From positions 31,465 through 95,464 of the forward strand of contig ML977016.1 in assembly GCA_010015675.1 (NCBI GenBank): 64,000 bases of DNA, in the 5' to 3' direction. This DNA comes from Byssothecium circinans (taxonomy: Eukaryota; Ascomycota; Dothideomycetes; Pleosporales; Massarinaceae). Below the pieces are notes generated by a model. The model was given only the letters and a program-made list of their open reading frames with translations. It was not told where the DNA came from and searched no databases. Below are positions 52,409 through 63,602 of the stretch, piece by piece. Both the position numbers and the translations under genes were made by a program. Position 1 is the stretch's first letter; each line of letters starts with the position of its first letter.

Positions 52409-53310
52409 TTACAGCTTGGCGCTCACAACACTCCCCCCATCCAGCGCAATAGTCGCCCCACTAACCCAAGCCCCCGCCCGACTACTCAGCCAAATACACG
52501 TCCCTGCAACATCCTCAGGGGTCCCGATTCTCCCCAGCGGCACTCCGCTCGCAATTTTATCCCCAAATTTCTCTAGCGTGGCTTTCATCATCTTGCTCTG
52601 GAACGGCCCACAAGCAATCGTATTGCTAGTGATATGACGTTTGCCCAGATGGCTCGCGAGTACGCGGCTCATGTGGTGTAGACCAGCCTTTGAGGCAGAG
52701 TATGCGAATGTTTCCAACGCGGGGACACGGAGGCCGTCCACGGAGCCGATGTTTATGATACGTGATGGAGAGGCTGCAGAGCCGGCGGCTTCGAGGAGAG
52801 GTGTGACGGCTTGTGTGAGTTGGAAGACGCGTTTCAAGTTGAGGTTTAGGACGCGGTCCCAAGCTGCTGAGGGGTAGGAGTCGTAAGATTCTCCCCAATT
52901 GCTACCGGAGTTGTTGACGAGGACGTCGAGTTCTGCCAATGTCAGTATCATGCATGACTGGATTTCGACGGTGTACGTACTGCCTTCCCGCTTCTTGAGC
53001 CCATCGGCAACCTTCTTAATCTCTTCCTCCTTGTAGAAGTCGGCTGTGATGTAGTCCGCTTTGCCCTTGCCCAGCGCATTGAGCTCTTTACACGCTTGTT
53101 CGCACGCTTTTGCGTCGCGGGACGATACGTAGACTGTTGCGCCATTTCGGACGAAGCCTTCAGAGATCATGCGGCCGATACCTTTCGCGCCGCCCGTTAC
53201 GAGGACAACTTTGCCCTACATCGTCGTTAGCTACGCTTAGAAGCTCCGGAGTTGAGGGGTTGGGAACGTGTTGGACGGACCTTGACATTGAAGAGACCTG
53301 TGATGTCCAT
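52409..53310 (-). CDS. Short-chain dehydrogenase/reductase (SDR)
   Basis: Three exons on the minus strand: 53310-53281, 53215-52981 and 52932-52409, giving 262 aa. The introns are 65 and 48 bp; the joins read FNVKGKVVLVTGG and REGKLDVLVNNSG. It is a classical SDR: cofactor loop TGGAKGIG (17-24), NNSG, catalytic Ser152, Tyr166 and Lys170 (YSASK), and a C-terminal ALDGG. It should be a soluble NAD(P)-dependent oxidoreductase; substrate unknown. The sequence has the flavour of the glucose/ribitol or 3-oxoacyl-carrier reductase groups. It lies 4 kb from the ABC transporter and could serve the cluster, but nothing in the sequence proves that. The start is chosen at the ATG whose 10-codon exon joins the Rossmann fold in phase. 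Confidence 0.88.
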
Positions 53311-53755
53311 ATTTGCAACAATGATTGGACTTTCGAAAGGAGAAAAGAGTGTAAAAGTGAAGTGGGTGAGCTCATCGTCGGGAACCCGCTGTGCCGTGAC
53401 GAAAGCTGGAGTTGTGCCGAGGTACAGGTGGCCGTTTCTGCTAAGTCCGCAACTATCACCATTGCCTTGCCCCACAGCCTCATTCCTCCTCTACTTCACA
53501 CGGCGACTTAGCACATCTGTATTACACATAATTGTAGCTCATGAAGTGCCTCAAGCTATGCACATACAGTAATAATAAGATACTCTTTTGGGCTAGACCC
53601 TTCGACTGGGCACCAACGTCATCACATCAATGGGAATCAGTGCCTTTTCGAACAGACCTATCACCTCACCTCTTATTCAAAGCCTCATCTGCGTGTCCTT
53701 TATATCTCCATTTAACGTTCCTTATCTGTTCAATTCCCCCGCTAGACAGCTAAGA

Positions 53756-54443
53756 ATGCCGTCTTCCCCAGACTCGTTTACTAAACCATCAAGCAAGCAA
53801 GCAAAGCAAGCGCCTAAGCGGCAGCCTATCAAAAACACCAGAAGACTCGGAGAAAAACTGCAATGCGAGCTTGAAGGCCTCGTTAGCGAGACCCGCGACA
53901 CTGAGCAATTACCCGAGAGTATGAGGGAACTCGTACACTGCCTCAAAGACTGGAAAGCCCGCATGCCCCATCAGGAGGATATCCTCACAAACTGATACCG
54001 CAGCCTGGCAAATCCCCGTGACCTTCATGGCTCCGATTTAGACTCAGTACCGATGCCCCCAAGACGCATGCAAAGAATGCGGTTTCAATCTCTACCTCGG
54101 CCGTCTATACACACAGCAATACGGCGGCGTTCCAGAAACTGCATACGACAAGGAAGAATCAGACTCGGAAGAGGGTCCAAAGGTAGATTAGAAACCAATC
54201 AATAGAGTCGAGACTGTCACCAGCGAGACGTCGCCTGACGAACTTGATGCCATCTTCAACTGGAGACCGGGCCTGAGCAGCGAAGTGCGCATGGAAGCCC
54301 AGCTTCCTTTCAATCTTGAACAGAAGTTCGGTGTCGCGTTTGGGATTTCGGAGAACGATCTGGTGCAGCCGGGGTACTTCTGTGCTAGGTCGAAGGAGTT
54401 TGTTTGGGAAGTTAATTCTAGGGGAAATGCGTCAAGGGATTGA
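53756..54443 (+). pseudogene. Decayed lineage-specific gene, copy A
   Basis: An ATG at 53756 opens an 80-codon frame (Lys- and Gln-rich start, then RELVHCLKDWKARMP) ending at TGA 53993-53995. From about 54040 another frame reads like coding sequence (YRCPQDACKECGFNLYLGRLY, then an acidic stretch). It hits a TAG at 54189 and continues in the same frame to 54443 (DELDAIFNWRPGLSSEV, FGVAFGISENDLVQPGYFC). No splice pair joins the pieces cleanly, so a frameshift plus two stops is the best reading. The first part resembles the ORF at 56719 (ELTHCFKDWK). Function unknown. Confidence 0.45.
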
Positions 54444-55360
54444 AACGAACGGTGGGTCATGTTAGCCTGAAATAGAGTATTGGATAGAGCAGCTGGGTAT
54501 TATACAGATTTTGCAAAGGCGTTGTTCCTCGTCCCGAGTGAAAAGGCTTCCGACTCGGGGAAACTCGGATCGAGGAAATGGCAATACGAAGACGAAGACG
54601 AAGATGGATATGAATGGATACAGATTATAAACTGATAATGATGATATTTTGGGTGGTGGCGAGTAGGGTGTAAGAGGCGACGGCAGATGGGATGCGGTAC
54701 ATTCTACTCAACTATATTTCCCTAACCCACCCCTCTCAACCGTGTCTTTCCTCTCGTACCTTTCACCAGTGCGATTTAGTCTCGAAACTTTGTAACAGTA
54801 CACAAGCAATCTGACGCCTTCACTGTAGGCTGAAATGCATACTTTGCAAACGCTACCGAGAATTCTCAGAGCATAGTATAATTGCCCTAAAACACGTCCT
54901 ACAGCTGCCCCACGAGCGTCCAAAATCTATTGTCTATCCGATCGCAGCTCTTTGCCAGCCGTCCCATATGGAGGTCTGACGGGTCCACTGCACTCATCGC
55001 TCAATCCATCGATGCCATTTCTCTCCCGTCACCGCCCTCCTTATACTCAAAGTTGTCCTCGCCCATATGCATCTCCACCCACGCCCTCCACGATTCTATC
55101 TTCATCTGGGCCGTCTCGACGCGTCGGTTGTAGCCCTATTCAAAGCTCTCCACACCTTTTTCTTACTCTTCCATGCATCAGCCTTTGCCATTCCCATAAG
55201 ACATTCATTTCCTCGCTTGAAGCGCTCTCGGTCAACCATGATCAATGCCTGTACTCTGTTAGTTCACACTGAGTGAATTTGGTGGTCTAGGTCGTACAGT
55301 GCATTCGAAAACCCGAGTTTGACCTTCACCGGACGGCCATTCCCTCATTTTAGTGGGCTT
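54444..55360. other. Intergenic
   Basis: No gene recognised. A GAAGAC-type triplet/hexamer stretch lies near 54585-54605. The remaining ORFs are short and lack domain content. Confidence 0.5.
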
Positions 55361-56035
55361 CTAGGCGGAAGAGCGGAAGTATCTCGGTTGGAGTAGTTCG
55401 TCTTCTGAAGGGTGGAATTCAGGCATTCTCCTCCTGTTGCGGAATTTGTATCCTTTCTTCATCCTCGCGGGGAGGATTACTTCGATTCTCGTTTGGCATT
55501 CATTCCAGGTGTCGGAAGCTTCATCGTAATCGCCGTAATCACCCTCATCTTGCTCCTTTCCTCCATCCTGCGCATAATACTTCGCGTTGAATTCTTCATC
55601 TATCCCAGCATCAGCACCGACGGTCTCCGGCACTTCGACATAATAGCACTCCTGCTCCACGTGCAGCCTCACCGCAAAAATCTTTAGATTAATCTTCCGG
55701 CACGCTCGACGCAGCGCACGATACTGTAGTCCATCCCTGCCGCGAAGCTTGCTCATGTGCATGTCTTCAAGGATGTGAACCAGGACTTCGACTCCAGCGG
55801 CTTCGTGGTTTCGCTTCCAGTTTCTCAGTACCTTGGTGATTTCTGCGGAGTCGTGTCGGGAGACTGGGCTTGACGTGGTAACGAATATTAAGTGCCAGAG
55901 GAGGGCCTGCCGTATGCGTTCAAGGTCCTTGTTTTGGGACGGTGGAATGGCTGCTTTGCGGGTCATGTTTGCCTGGGATAGGGGAGAAGAGTCCGCTGTG
56001 TTCTCTTCAGACACGAACGGCGGCATAGTGGACAT
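55361..56035 (-). CDS. Acidic hypothetical protein
   Basis: A single open exon of 224 aa starting at ATG 56035. The N-terminus is Ser/Pro/Gln-rich and looks disordered. The middle is helical and basic (LLWHLIFVTTSSPVSRHDS, KVLRNWKRNHEAAGVEVLVH, KLRGRDGLQYRALRRACRK). Residues about 150-180 are strongly acidic (GGKEQDEGDYGDYDEASD). The end is basic (ARMKKGYKFRNRRRMPEF). No signal peptide, membrane segment or known motif is seen. The amino-acid mix is less biased than in the chance ORFs nearby, which is why I accept it. It sits between two decayed copies of a lineage-specific sequence, so it may itself be an orphan gene. Confidence 0.5.
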   Translation of the reverse strand: MSTMPPFVSEENTADSSPLSQANMTRKAAIPPSQNKDLERIRQALLWHLIFVTTSSPVSRHDSAEITKVLRNWKRNHEAAGVEVLVHILEDMHMSKLRGRDGLQYRALRRACRKINLKIFAVRLHVEQECYYVEVPETVGADAGIDEEFNAKYYAQDGGKEQDEGDYGDYDEASDTWNECQTRIEVILPARMKKGYKFRNRRRMPEFHPSEDELLQPRYFRSSA

Positions 56036-56281
56036 AGTTGATCAATGAATGTGGCGAGAGGTGTCGTGGTGTGAAGTGGTCTGGCTTGGCGGAAGCGAAA
56101 GTAAGGAAGGTGCGATGTTGACTGAAGAAATTTTGGGAAGCGACGTACGGGGTCCAATCACCCAACTATTCTTGTATGCTGACTTAGATCCATCCACAGA
56201 TAGGCTGATCGCATTCTACCATTGCTGGAGAGTTTAGGGACAGAACATCAAGCATTACTCCATCTATGATCTTCCCAGTTC

Positions 56282-56575
56282 TCTCGCACGGGTAGGAATA
56301 CATTTGAGCAGGGTACTCGACTTACGTTAAACTTCACTGTGCGCGACATAATATCATGCCTTGGCGAAGTCCTGCTGGAAAATATGTTCGAGTGCTCAGT
56401 CGCAGATATTCATATCCTCATGGAAAAAACTATTCTACCATACGCAAATGGCACACTCATAACTGTATATAACATCGAAATGACGGGCTCAGGGTCGCCT
56501 TGGGAGGATGTAGCTTATTCCAACGACTTTGCTAGGCCATTCAACGACCCTCGAGACATGGAACTGGAAAGGTAA
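56282..56575 (+). pseudogene. Coding remnant of unknown origin
   Basis: An open stretch reads like protein (RDIISCLGEVLLENMFEC, ADIHILMEKTILPYANGT, YSNDFARPFNDPRDMELER) and ends at TAA near 56575. It has no clear start codon: upstream in frame it soon meets a stop, and a different frame looks coding just before it (HYSIYDLPSSLARVG). A gene fragment with a frameshift is likely. It may belong to the decayed sequence starting at 56719. Function not recognised. Confidence 0.3.
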
Positions 56576-56718
56576 GCAAGCAGCATCCCCACCAAATTAT
56601 TAAACCCCGCCCAATCCCCAATATTTTTGAATTTCTCCTTCTTCTTCCTTCACTCTTGAATTCCAGCCATTTCCCTAGTTGCGCTCCAGATTTGCAAGAC
56701 TCTTGAAACAGCCCACAC

Positions 56719-57308
56719 ATGCCACCCAAGAAACGCAGTACCCGCCTTCCACATCAACAGCCGCAGCCACAAAGAAGGCCTAAGCAACCACCCAGCCAGC
56801 CAAACCCAAGCGCAAGCCCATCAAAGAGCTCGACGTCCTCAAAGCGACAGTCCTCTCCCAGCTCATCTCATCTCCTCCAAACCAGATCGTCGAATTCTGT
56901 AACCGAGCAAGAAGAGCTTACACACTGTTTCAAAGACTGGAAAACTGAAACGTGAACAAGGATACCTCCTTTCATATCATCGCCAATCAATAACCCGTAA
57001 GCACAGGCTTGAGCAGCCTTCACGACGCCGATGAAGCGCAATATTGGCTAAGGAAAGCGGATATGGATTCTTAGGGCAAGACATGAGAGCAGAGATAAGA
57101 ATCGTTGTGTCACGGCGACGACAAGGAAAATGAGGAAAATGATTACGAAGAAAAATCGACGGTAGCCTCTGGAACTGGATCCCCTGCGATTCTTCTGTGC
57201 GTAGGGTGGTTCGTCTCCATCCTTCCTCCACCACCACAGCACACAGGCCCCGCCTCCTTAACCTCGCTGTCGGGAGGCTGGTCTACTCGACCTAGTGTAT
57301 TTCTATGA
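56719..57308 (+). pseudogene. Decayed lineage-specific gene, copy B
   Basis: A 78-codon ORF starts at 56719 with a Lys/Gln/Pro/Ser-rich region and ends with EELTHCFKDWKTE, matching the ELVHCLKDWKA end of the copy at 53756. Beyond the stop, other frames keep coding-like pieces (SLHDADEAQYWLRKADMDS, then an acidic CHGDDKENEENDYEEKS stretch) but with stops between. It is probably a second, more decayed copy of the same family. Function unknown. Confidence 0.35.
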
Positions 57309-58225
57309 GGACAAAATGCTTGTGGTAGTGGGGGTGGTTAATAATCGGTATGAGGCTTTGAATATTGCGAATTCCCAATGAGATGACCCCGTCCTGGGTA
57401 TATTTTATATTGTGACTTACCCCGCATTTGTTTTCCTACATGTACCTCCCTACCGCAAGGAGATGAAAGGCTAATCACGTGATGGAAAGGGTGCCTGTAC
57501 AAAGCGTCCGAGTTTCCTTCTCATGGGTCAGGTATTGCCGCGGTATAAAAATGACAGCTCAGAAATATCTGTAGTGAAGAAGTAGCTACCTTCAAATTCT
57601 TAAAGACGTTGGACGTTTCTTGTTTATCAACCTTATACCATGCCATGCTACATAACTTACATGTATTATGTACACTGTTGTTATAGTGCCTCGGACTCCC
57701 TCTATCATTCGGAGCCATAAACAAAGAACCTTGAACTTTTTTTTCCCAACAAACCTTGAAAGCGCCAACTATCACGCTTATCCCTCAATTCACACATTCA
57801 AAATCGCAGCTGCCAAAACGACGCCGGAGCGGTTCCACCTTCACGTCCATCCCGTGCATCGGCACGGATGCTACCAGATATCCGGCATCCGACATATACC
57901 TAAATGGGTTTAACGCTGCACTCAACATGCTCATACGCTCTCCACCTCGACCTAGAAACGCCAATGCACTCCCTCAGTATGTAGAAGAACACAACGAATT
58001 AAGATCCTGATAATACTGCTGCCTGAATTCTGCAGTCCCTGAAGAATATACCCTACAGTATATAAAAAAAGCTAATTACTCGCTCAACCAAGCAGTACAA
58101 CCCCATCACTTCCCCTACCATCGTGCCTTCCCAATCCAGTCCAACATAACCCAACACACGAAATACCCATCCTTCATCTCCACTGCACTCCACTCTACTC
58201 CATCCCCCAAGCCCAACCCACAAAA
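57309..58225. other. Intergenic
   Basis: Short overlapping plus-strand ORFs at 57668-58010 have some coding flavour (ASDIYLNGFNAALNMLIR) but no proper start or domain. Nothing else was recognised. The last 100 bases are C/A-rich, as in a fungal 5' leader. Confidence 0.45.
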
Positions 58226-59054
58226 ATGCCACACATAGGCGTCCTCCTCGTCCCACCCATCCAGCTCCTCGACCTCTCCCCTATCGACCTCTTCGCCATG
58301 ACCACCCACTCCTACTTCGCGGCCTGCAAGCTTCCCTCCCCGCTCCTCTCCACCGCCCTCCCGGACGACTCCCTCACCATAACCTACATATCCGCGCAGC
58401 ACCCGACCCCCGCAGCCACAACGGCTCGTCTCAGCCTCTCCACCAACGCCGAGCTGAGCTCACCGTCCGTCGCCCCCGGAACCCTGGATATCCTGATGAT
58501 CCCCGGGCCGCCACCGGGGATGCGCCCGGAGGAAGAGGTGCTGCAGTTTGTGAGGGGGCATGTGGATGCGGGCGTGGATCTGTTGACGATTTGCTCGGGG
58601 GTGTTTGTCGCGGGGTTTGCGGGGGTGTTGGATGGGAAGAAGGTGGCCGGGTTGAGGGGCGTGCAGGGGTTGCTCGATAAGGCGTTTCCTGAGGTGGAGT
58701 GGGTGGATAGGAGGTATGTGCAGGATGGGAAGGTTTGGTCGAGTGGTGAGTTTTGCCTTTCTTTCTTTTGAGCGGATTCCTGGTCAGAGTCGAGTGTCTA
58801 GACTGGGAAAAAGATGAAGGATGGAGCTGACGAAATGCACTGCAGGCGGGATCACGAATGGCATGGATATGGTCGCGGTGTATATGAAGAACAAGTGGCC
58901 TGGTCCGCTGAGCGATACGGTGCTTGCGCTGGCGGACGTGGAGGTTAGGCCTGCGGAGTATGGGCAGGGAAAGGTAGGGTTTATTGCTTCGTTTATGCTT
59001 CTTATTGCGCGAGCTTGGTTCCGAGGGCTGACGAGTCGGAAGAAGATCGAGTGA
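58226..59054 (+). CDS. DJ-1/PfpI-family protein
   Basis: Two exons, 58226-58745 and 58846-59054, with a 100-bp intron (GTGAGT...TGCAG), give 242 aa. The fold is the class I glutamine amidotransferase-like domain of the DJ-1/PfpI family: an N-terminal strand (HIGVLLVPPIQLLDLSPIDL), DILMIPGPPPG, the nucleophile elbow DLLTICSGVF with Cys123, and SGGITNGMDMVA, where family members usually have a similar Gly-Ile-Thr motif. Members are cysteine-based proteins such as isonitrile hydratase-like, glyoxalase-like or chaperone-like enzymes. The exact activity is not readable here. The gene is convergent with the SPF27 gene, 158 bases apart. No targeting signal is seen, so it is probably cytosolic. Confidence 0.85.
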
Positions 59055-59212
59055 TGGGCACCGCTGGAGATGACAATGGCTGGAGAGTAGTGAAACCAGG
59101 AGGGTTCTTCATAGTCCTGGCGTAGTAAACATCGAGGTGTCTATTAGACGGGTATCTAAGCTTTTGATAATTCCTCCCCTTCGCCTGCAGTCATCTCTTT
59201 TACGTGAAAAGC

Positions 59213-59942
59213 TCACACAGCACCCGCCCTCCGCCTCTCCAGTATCTGCATTTTCAATCTTTCTGCCGCGACTTCCGTCTCCAACACCCTGCCCACACCC
59301 CTCTTCCACGTCTCCTCCAGCGTTGTAATCTCACCCGCAACACTCTCCTGCTGCGCCCTTCTGACCGCCTCAACCTCTTCCTGCATTCTCCTAACCTCGG
59401 CCAATTCAGCCTCAATCCCCTTTAGTACGTCCTCCAACCCCGCATTACCCACCAACCACGAATTCTTGCCGAATTTCTCCAACAGCCCCAATTCCGCTGA
59501 CCGCGCAGTCAGATATTCAGAGCTCGTGTATGCTTTCTTCAGCGCGGCAGTCCATTGCGCGAGTATCTCTGGCTTCTCCTCGTCGCTGGTGGGGTGCGTA
59601 GCGGGCGGAGCTTCGAGGTCTTCGTAGCGGGTCATATCTATCGCCGAGAGCTTTGACAAGGGATCTGTTTGTAGGCGCACATGCTCTGTCTCTATGGCGG
59701 CGGAGAATGTGGGCGTATACGAAGCGGCGGGAATCAGGGCGGGGTGTAGTTGGGTAGGGTCAATGCCTGCGCTCTTGATATCGGCGTCGATGAGGGCCTT
59801 TGCGGCTTCCCGACTGGGCTCCGAGGGCTGCGCGTCGACATCTGCACCGGTCGGATTAGTATCCGTTCTTGGCGCGGAATCCGTAAAGCAGTAGATTGAA
59901 CGTACAGGGGAGGGAATCGTAGGATTCGTTGATTAGTGGCAT
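59213..59942 (-). CDS. Pre-mRNA splicing factor SPF27 (BCAS2 family)
   Basis: Two exons on the minus strand, 59942-59906 and 59841-59213, with a 64-bp intron, give 221 aa, close to the family's usual length. The N-terminus reads MPLINESYDSLPYVD, then EAAKALIDADIKSAG, the typical BCAS2/SPF27 opening. The C-terminal 90 residues are a long charged helix (KGIEAELAEVRRMQEEVEAV) expected to form a coiled coil. In known systems this protein is part of the Prp19/NineTeen complex of the spliceosome, in the nucleus. The start codon is at a 12-codon first exon, common in this family. It is divergent from the ceramidase gene, 363 bases apart; both promoters must lie in that gap. Confidence 0.88.
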
Positions 59943-60305
59943 TATTTCAACTCATGGAGGGGAAAGAGGAGATTGCTGGTGAGAACGCCGGCGAGTACGA
60001 CGATAGGACTTCAGTGCCCCGGCGCACGGTGCAGCCGGTGACTCGCCATGCCGTGCCTGCATATGTAAGCGCTCGAGCTGCGTCGCGAGGACGTCATGCG
60101 CCACAGCTATCACAGAGAACGCCAATTATCTTGACGACCTTCCTAACCAGTGCATGAAGACGAAGCCGCCGCCGGCCTATAGAGCAAAGTACTTTACCAA
60201 CTCAGAGTCCATGTCCGACAGTCCGCCGCCTCCCCTCCTCTTTCCCCTCTCTATCTCTTCCACCCCACCTGAGGTGTCGTGAGCAGAGAAACCACTTAAG
60301 AAAAC
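59943..60305. promoter_or_regulatory. Bidirectional intergenic region, SPF27 / ceramidase
   Basis: 363 bases separate two divergent start codons, so both promoters should be here. A C/T-rich stretch at 60225-60265 precedes the ceramidase start. No TATA box is obvious. Confidence 0.5.
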
Positions 60306-62623
60306 ATGGGACGCTCGCATGTCGTAGTCGCCTTTGTCGCGGCCTTCACTGCCGCCCTGATATTCAGCCAGCTGGTGCTCGATCTGGGCTTCCCACAGCC
60401 ACACTCCTGGCACTCCCGACTGGACCAACAGCAATATGATCACACCAAGAAGCAGCACTTTTCTGGGAAGCAGAACAGCGAGATCGAGGCCGATGTGTCG
60501 CAGTACTTGATCGGCGTCGGCAAGGCGGATATCACCGGGTACGTCGTCTGATAGGCAAACAGAGAAGCGTGCTGAACGGACTCAGACCCGTCGTGGAACT
60601 CAACCTGATGGGCTATGCGAACACATCCCAAGTCGGCACTGGGTTACGTCAGCGTCTCTACTCGCGCGCTTTCATCGTAGGAAGCCCGAGCGATACCAGT
60701 GAGCGCTTCATCTACCTTGTTCTCGATACACAGTCCGGCGACACTGCGATCAGGAATGGCATTCTGGAAGGACTGAGGAACTTGGGCTCTGCGTACTCGG
60801 TGTACACGCAGAAGAACGTCGCCGTGACGGGCACGCACAGCCATGCGGGACCTGGCGCGTGGTTGAACTACCTACTTCCCCAGATCACAAGCTTGGGCTT
60901 CGACAAGCAGAGCTACCAGGCCATTGTAGACGGCGCACTGTTATCTATCAAGCGCGCGCACGAGGGCCTGACCGTAGGGACTGTGAGCTCTGGCAGCGCA
61001 AAGATTGCAAATGCGAACATCAACCGCAGTCTGTACGCATACCTCGCCAACCCTGCAGAGGAGCGAGCGCGCTATCCCGACGATGTAGATAAGACAATGA
61101 CCCTCCTCAAATTCACACGTGCCAGTGATGGAAAGAGCATTGGTATTCTAAACTGGTTCGCCACGCACGGGACCAGTCTTCTCGGCAACCAGACGATCGT
61201 CGCGGCAGACAACAAAGGTGTAGCTGCCTACCTGCTTGAGCAAGACGTTGAAGCCAACGCCGCATCCCTCAACGCCGCCCCTGGCTTCGTAGCAGGATTC
61301 TCCCAGGCCAACGTCGGCGATACCACTCCAAACGTCAACGGGGCATGGTGCGAAGACGGATCTGGTCAGGAATGCAGACGTAATGACAGCACATGCGGCG
61401 GCAAAAGCCAAGACTGCCACGGACGAGGACCCTTCTTCGGTCTCAATGACGGAGGTGTCAAGTCGTGCTACGAAATCGGAAAGCGTCAATATGAAGGCGC
61501 AAAGGGCATCTTCACGTCCAACAGCTTCACACCAATTTCCGGTTCCGTCCGTTCTTTCCACACATTCGTCAACTTCTCCAACTACACTTTTGCCCTCAAG
61601 AATGGCACTACAGTCTCAACCTGCCCCGCCGCATTGGGTAATTCCTTCGCAGCAGGCACTTCGGACGGACCTGGAGTATTCGACTTCGTTCAGAACGACC
61701 CCGGTGCGCCCAACAACCCCTTTTGGAATGTCGTAGGCAGCGCCATCGCACCACCCGGTCCAAAACAGGTTGCCTGCCAGCAACCCAAACCCATTCTCCT
61801 CAATGTCGGAGAGGCCAAAACACCCTACGACTGGTCCCCCAACATCGTAGACGTCCAAGTCCTTCGCGTCGGCCAATTCATCATCATCGTTTCCCCCGGC
61901 GAGGCGACTACAATGTCCGGACGCCGCTGGCGTGAAGCAGTCTACAACGCTGCTGTTTCGTCCAATCTTGTTCCTTCGGCTACCCCACCGATTGTGGTTT
62001 TGGGTGGTCCGGCGAATAGTTACACGCACTATATTGCTACGGAAGAAGAGTACGGCGTGCAACGTTACGAAGGAGCTTCGACGCTGTACGGTCCGCATAC
62101 TCTGAACGCGTACATCAACTCTACGCTCACCTATCTTTCTTATCTCGCCGATACTGCGGCTGGAACAGCACCTGCGGGGCCCACACCTCCGGATAACCGC
62201 GCAAAGAGTATTTCGCTCATCACAGGCGTAGTGTATGACGGAAATGGCGGAAAGTCATATGGACAAATAACTACCGACGTCTCCGCCTCTTACTCCCGTA
62301 GCTCCATCGTTCGTGCCGTCTTCGTGGGCGCCAACCCACGCAACAATCTCCGTCTCGAAGGCACCTTTGCAGCTGTGGAGAAGCAGAACTCGGATAGTAG
62401 CTGGACGCAGATCAAGAGCGACAAGGACTGGGAATTAGTGTATGAGTGGAAGAGGGTAAACGGGCTGTTGGGCACGAGCGATGTGACGATTACGTGGGAT
62501 ACAAGTGTCACGAGCCCCGCGGCGGGTACCTACAGATTGAAGTATTACGGAGACGCGAAGGCTGCGCTTGGAGGGGCGATTACGGCATTTACTGGGACTA
62601 GTGGTGTGTTTAAGTTGACGTAG
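60306..62623 (+). CDS. Neutral ceramidase
   Basis: Two exons, 60306-60538 and 60586-62623, with a 47-bp intron give 756 aa, the usual length. Residues about 7-27 form a signal peptide or signal anchor (VVVAFVAAFTAALIFSQLVL). The family blocks are in order: IGVGKADITGPV, LMGYAN, GTHSHAGPG with zinc-ligand-type His162 and His164, WFATHGTS, NVGDTTPN, STCGGKSQDCHGRGPFF, FVSPGE-like IIIVSPGEATTMSGRR, and a C-terminal beta-sandwich domain. It should cleave ceramide to sphingosine and fatty acid in the secretory pathway or outside the cell. The odd point is residue 325: the catalytic Ser of GDxSPN is Thr here (codon ACT). The rest of the sequence looks intact, so this may be a real variant rather than decay. 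Confidence 0.92.
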
Positions 62624-63284
62624 TTAAGTAGTGAATTGCTCCGGATGAAGGAATTGAATATGGTCCTATCTTCAATGCGTTGGAATTTACTCGCCTGTTT
62701 ATCCTAACTTTTAAACAATGCGGTTTTCTCTTATCCTTACCCGCTTCCCGTGCTTTCTTCTATCTCTGAATCCGTTACAATTATCCAAGGGAATCTATAA
62801 GCAAGCTCCCTAAGCATACGTTGAAAATGAAAGGCAAACAACTAAAAAAATCACACATTCAGTACAGGGCACACTAGGAGTCGAACCTCGGTCTTCGGAA
62901 TTGTGCCGAGCCAAACGCCCACCTCAACATACCAGAGGCGTTCCGACAGTCTACTATGTACATCGTGCTCTCTCTAATTAGGTCCATAGGTCTTAGTTTC
63001 CCACCTGCAATTCGTTTATCACGGGATGGATGGTGGCGGCACTCGGGGTTCTGATGGCTTACCACTGGACGATGTGCCCTTTGTGTTTATGATGGGCTTT
63101 TTTGAGATGTGCTGAATAATGTACAGGGAGAGTTGCGGGCGGCAAAACGTATGGGACGTAGCAAACAAGGTGGTCTTTGTCGAGATGGTTGTACGGGATT
63201 GGAGTTTTCTTGTGTCCTACTGTTCGAGGTTGACAGTTTTGATGTTTTGGAAAATACGTATTGCTTTAACGGGACTCTTTTTGA
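62624..63284. other. Intergenic next to repeats
   Basis: No protein gene. It contains a tRNA-like fragment on the minus strand (see 62871-62930). The stretch is A/T-rich at 62640-62860 and leads into the inverted repeat. Confidence 0.5.
62871..62930 (-). other. tRNA-like fragment with an intact B box
   Basis: On the minus strand GGTTCGACTCC matches the Pol III B box and T-loop. Behind it TGTGCCC could pair with an upstream GGGCGTT as an acceptor stem (two wobbles, one mismatch). A TGGCTC A-box-like word lies only 26 bases before the B box, about 18 bases too close for a normal tRNA, and no anticodon arm fits. It is probably a deleted tRNA copy or a tRNA-derived repeat head rather than a working tRNA. 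Confidence 0.3.
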
Positions 63285-63602
63285 TATTGGTGAACTGCGA
63301 AATCATATGCACCACCTGAAAACAGAGGTAAATCTGCGTTAGTACTATATTAAGTAGTTGACTAGGCTAGAAACAGTGAATAACGTTACCTCTACCCCTA
63401 CCTTACCCCTTGTAGCGTTACTTTTACCCTTTACTATCCTTTAATAGTAGGTAGGGGAAGGAAGTAACGATGTAAGGGACATACAAGGGGTAAGATAGGG
63501 GTAAAAGGGGGGCTGTGTGCTCTTATATTCCACTCTATTTAGAATATTTACACAAATACCCTCTGTTCGCGGGTGGTGCATATGATTTCGCAGTTCACAA
63601 TA
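63285..63602. repeat. Long imperfect inverted repeat (foldback/MITE-like)
   Basis: The left arm 63285-63333 and right arm 63554-63602 are reverse complements over about 48 bases with few mismatches (shared core TGAACTGCGAAATCATATGC). Inside, a second pair (63386-63421 and 63464-63505, core TTACCCCTTGTA) is also inverted. The whole could fold into one long hairpin. The interior has no protein frame of note. It borders transposase fragments, so a non-autonomous transposable element is likely. Confidence 0.75.

Noticed and set aside
58226..62623. Including the DJ-1, SPF27 and ceramidase genes in the NRPS cluster
   Set aside because: SPF27 is a housekeeping splicing factor, and the decayed region at 53-57 kb separates these genes from the cluster.
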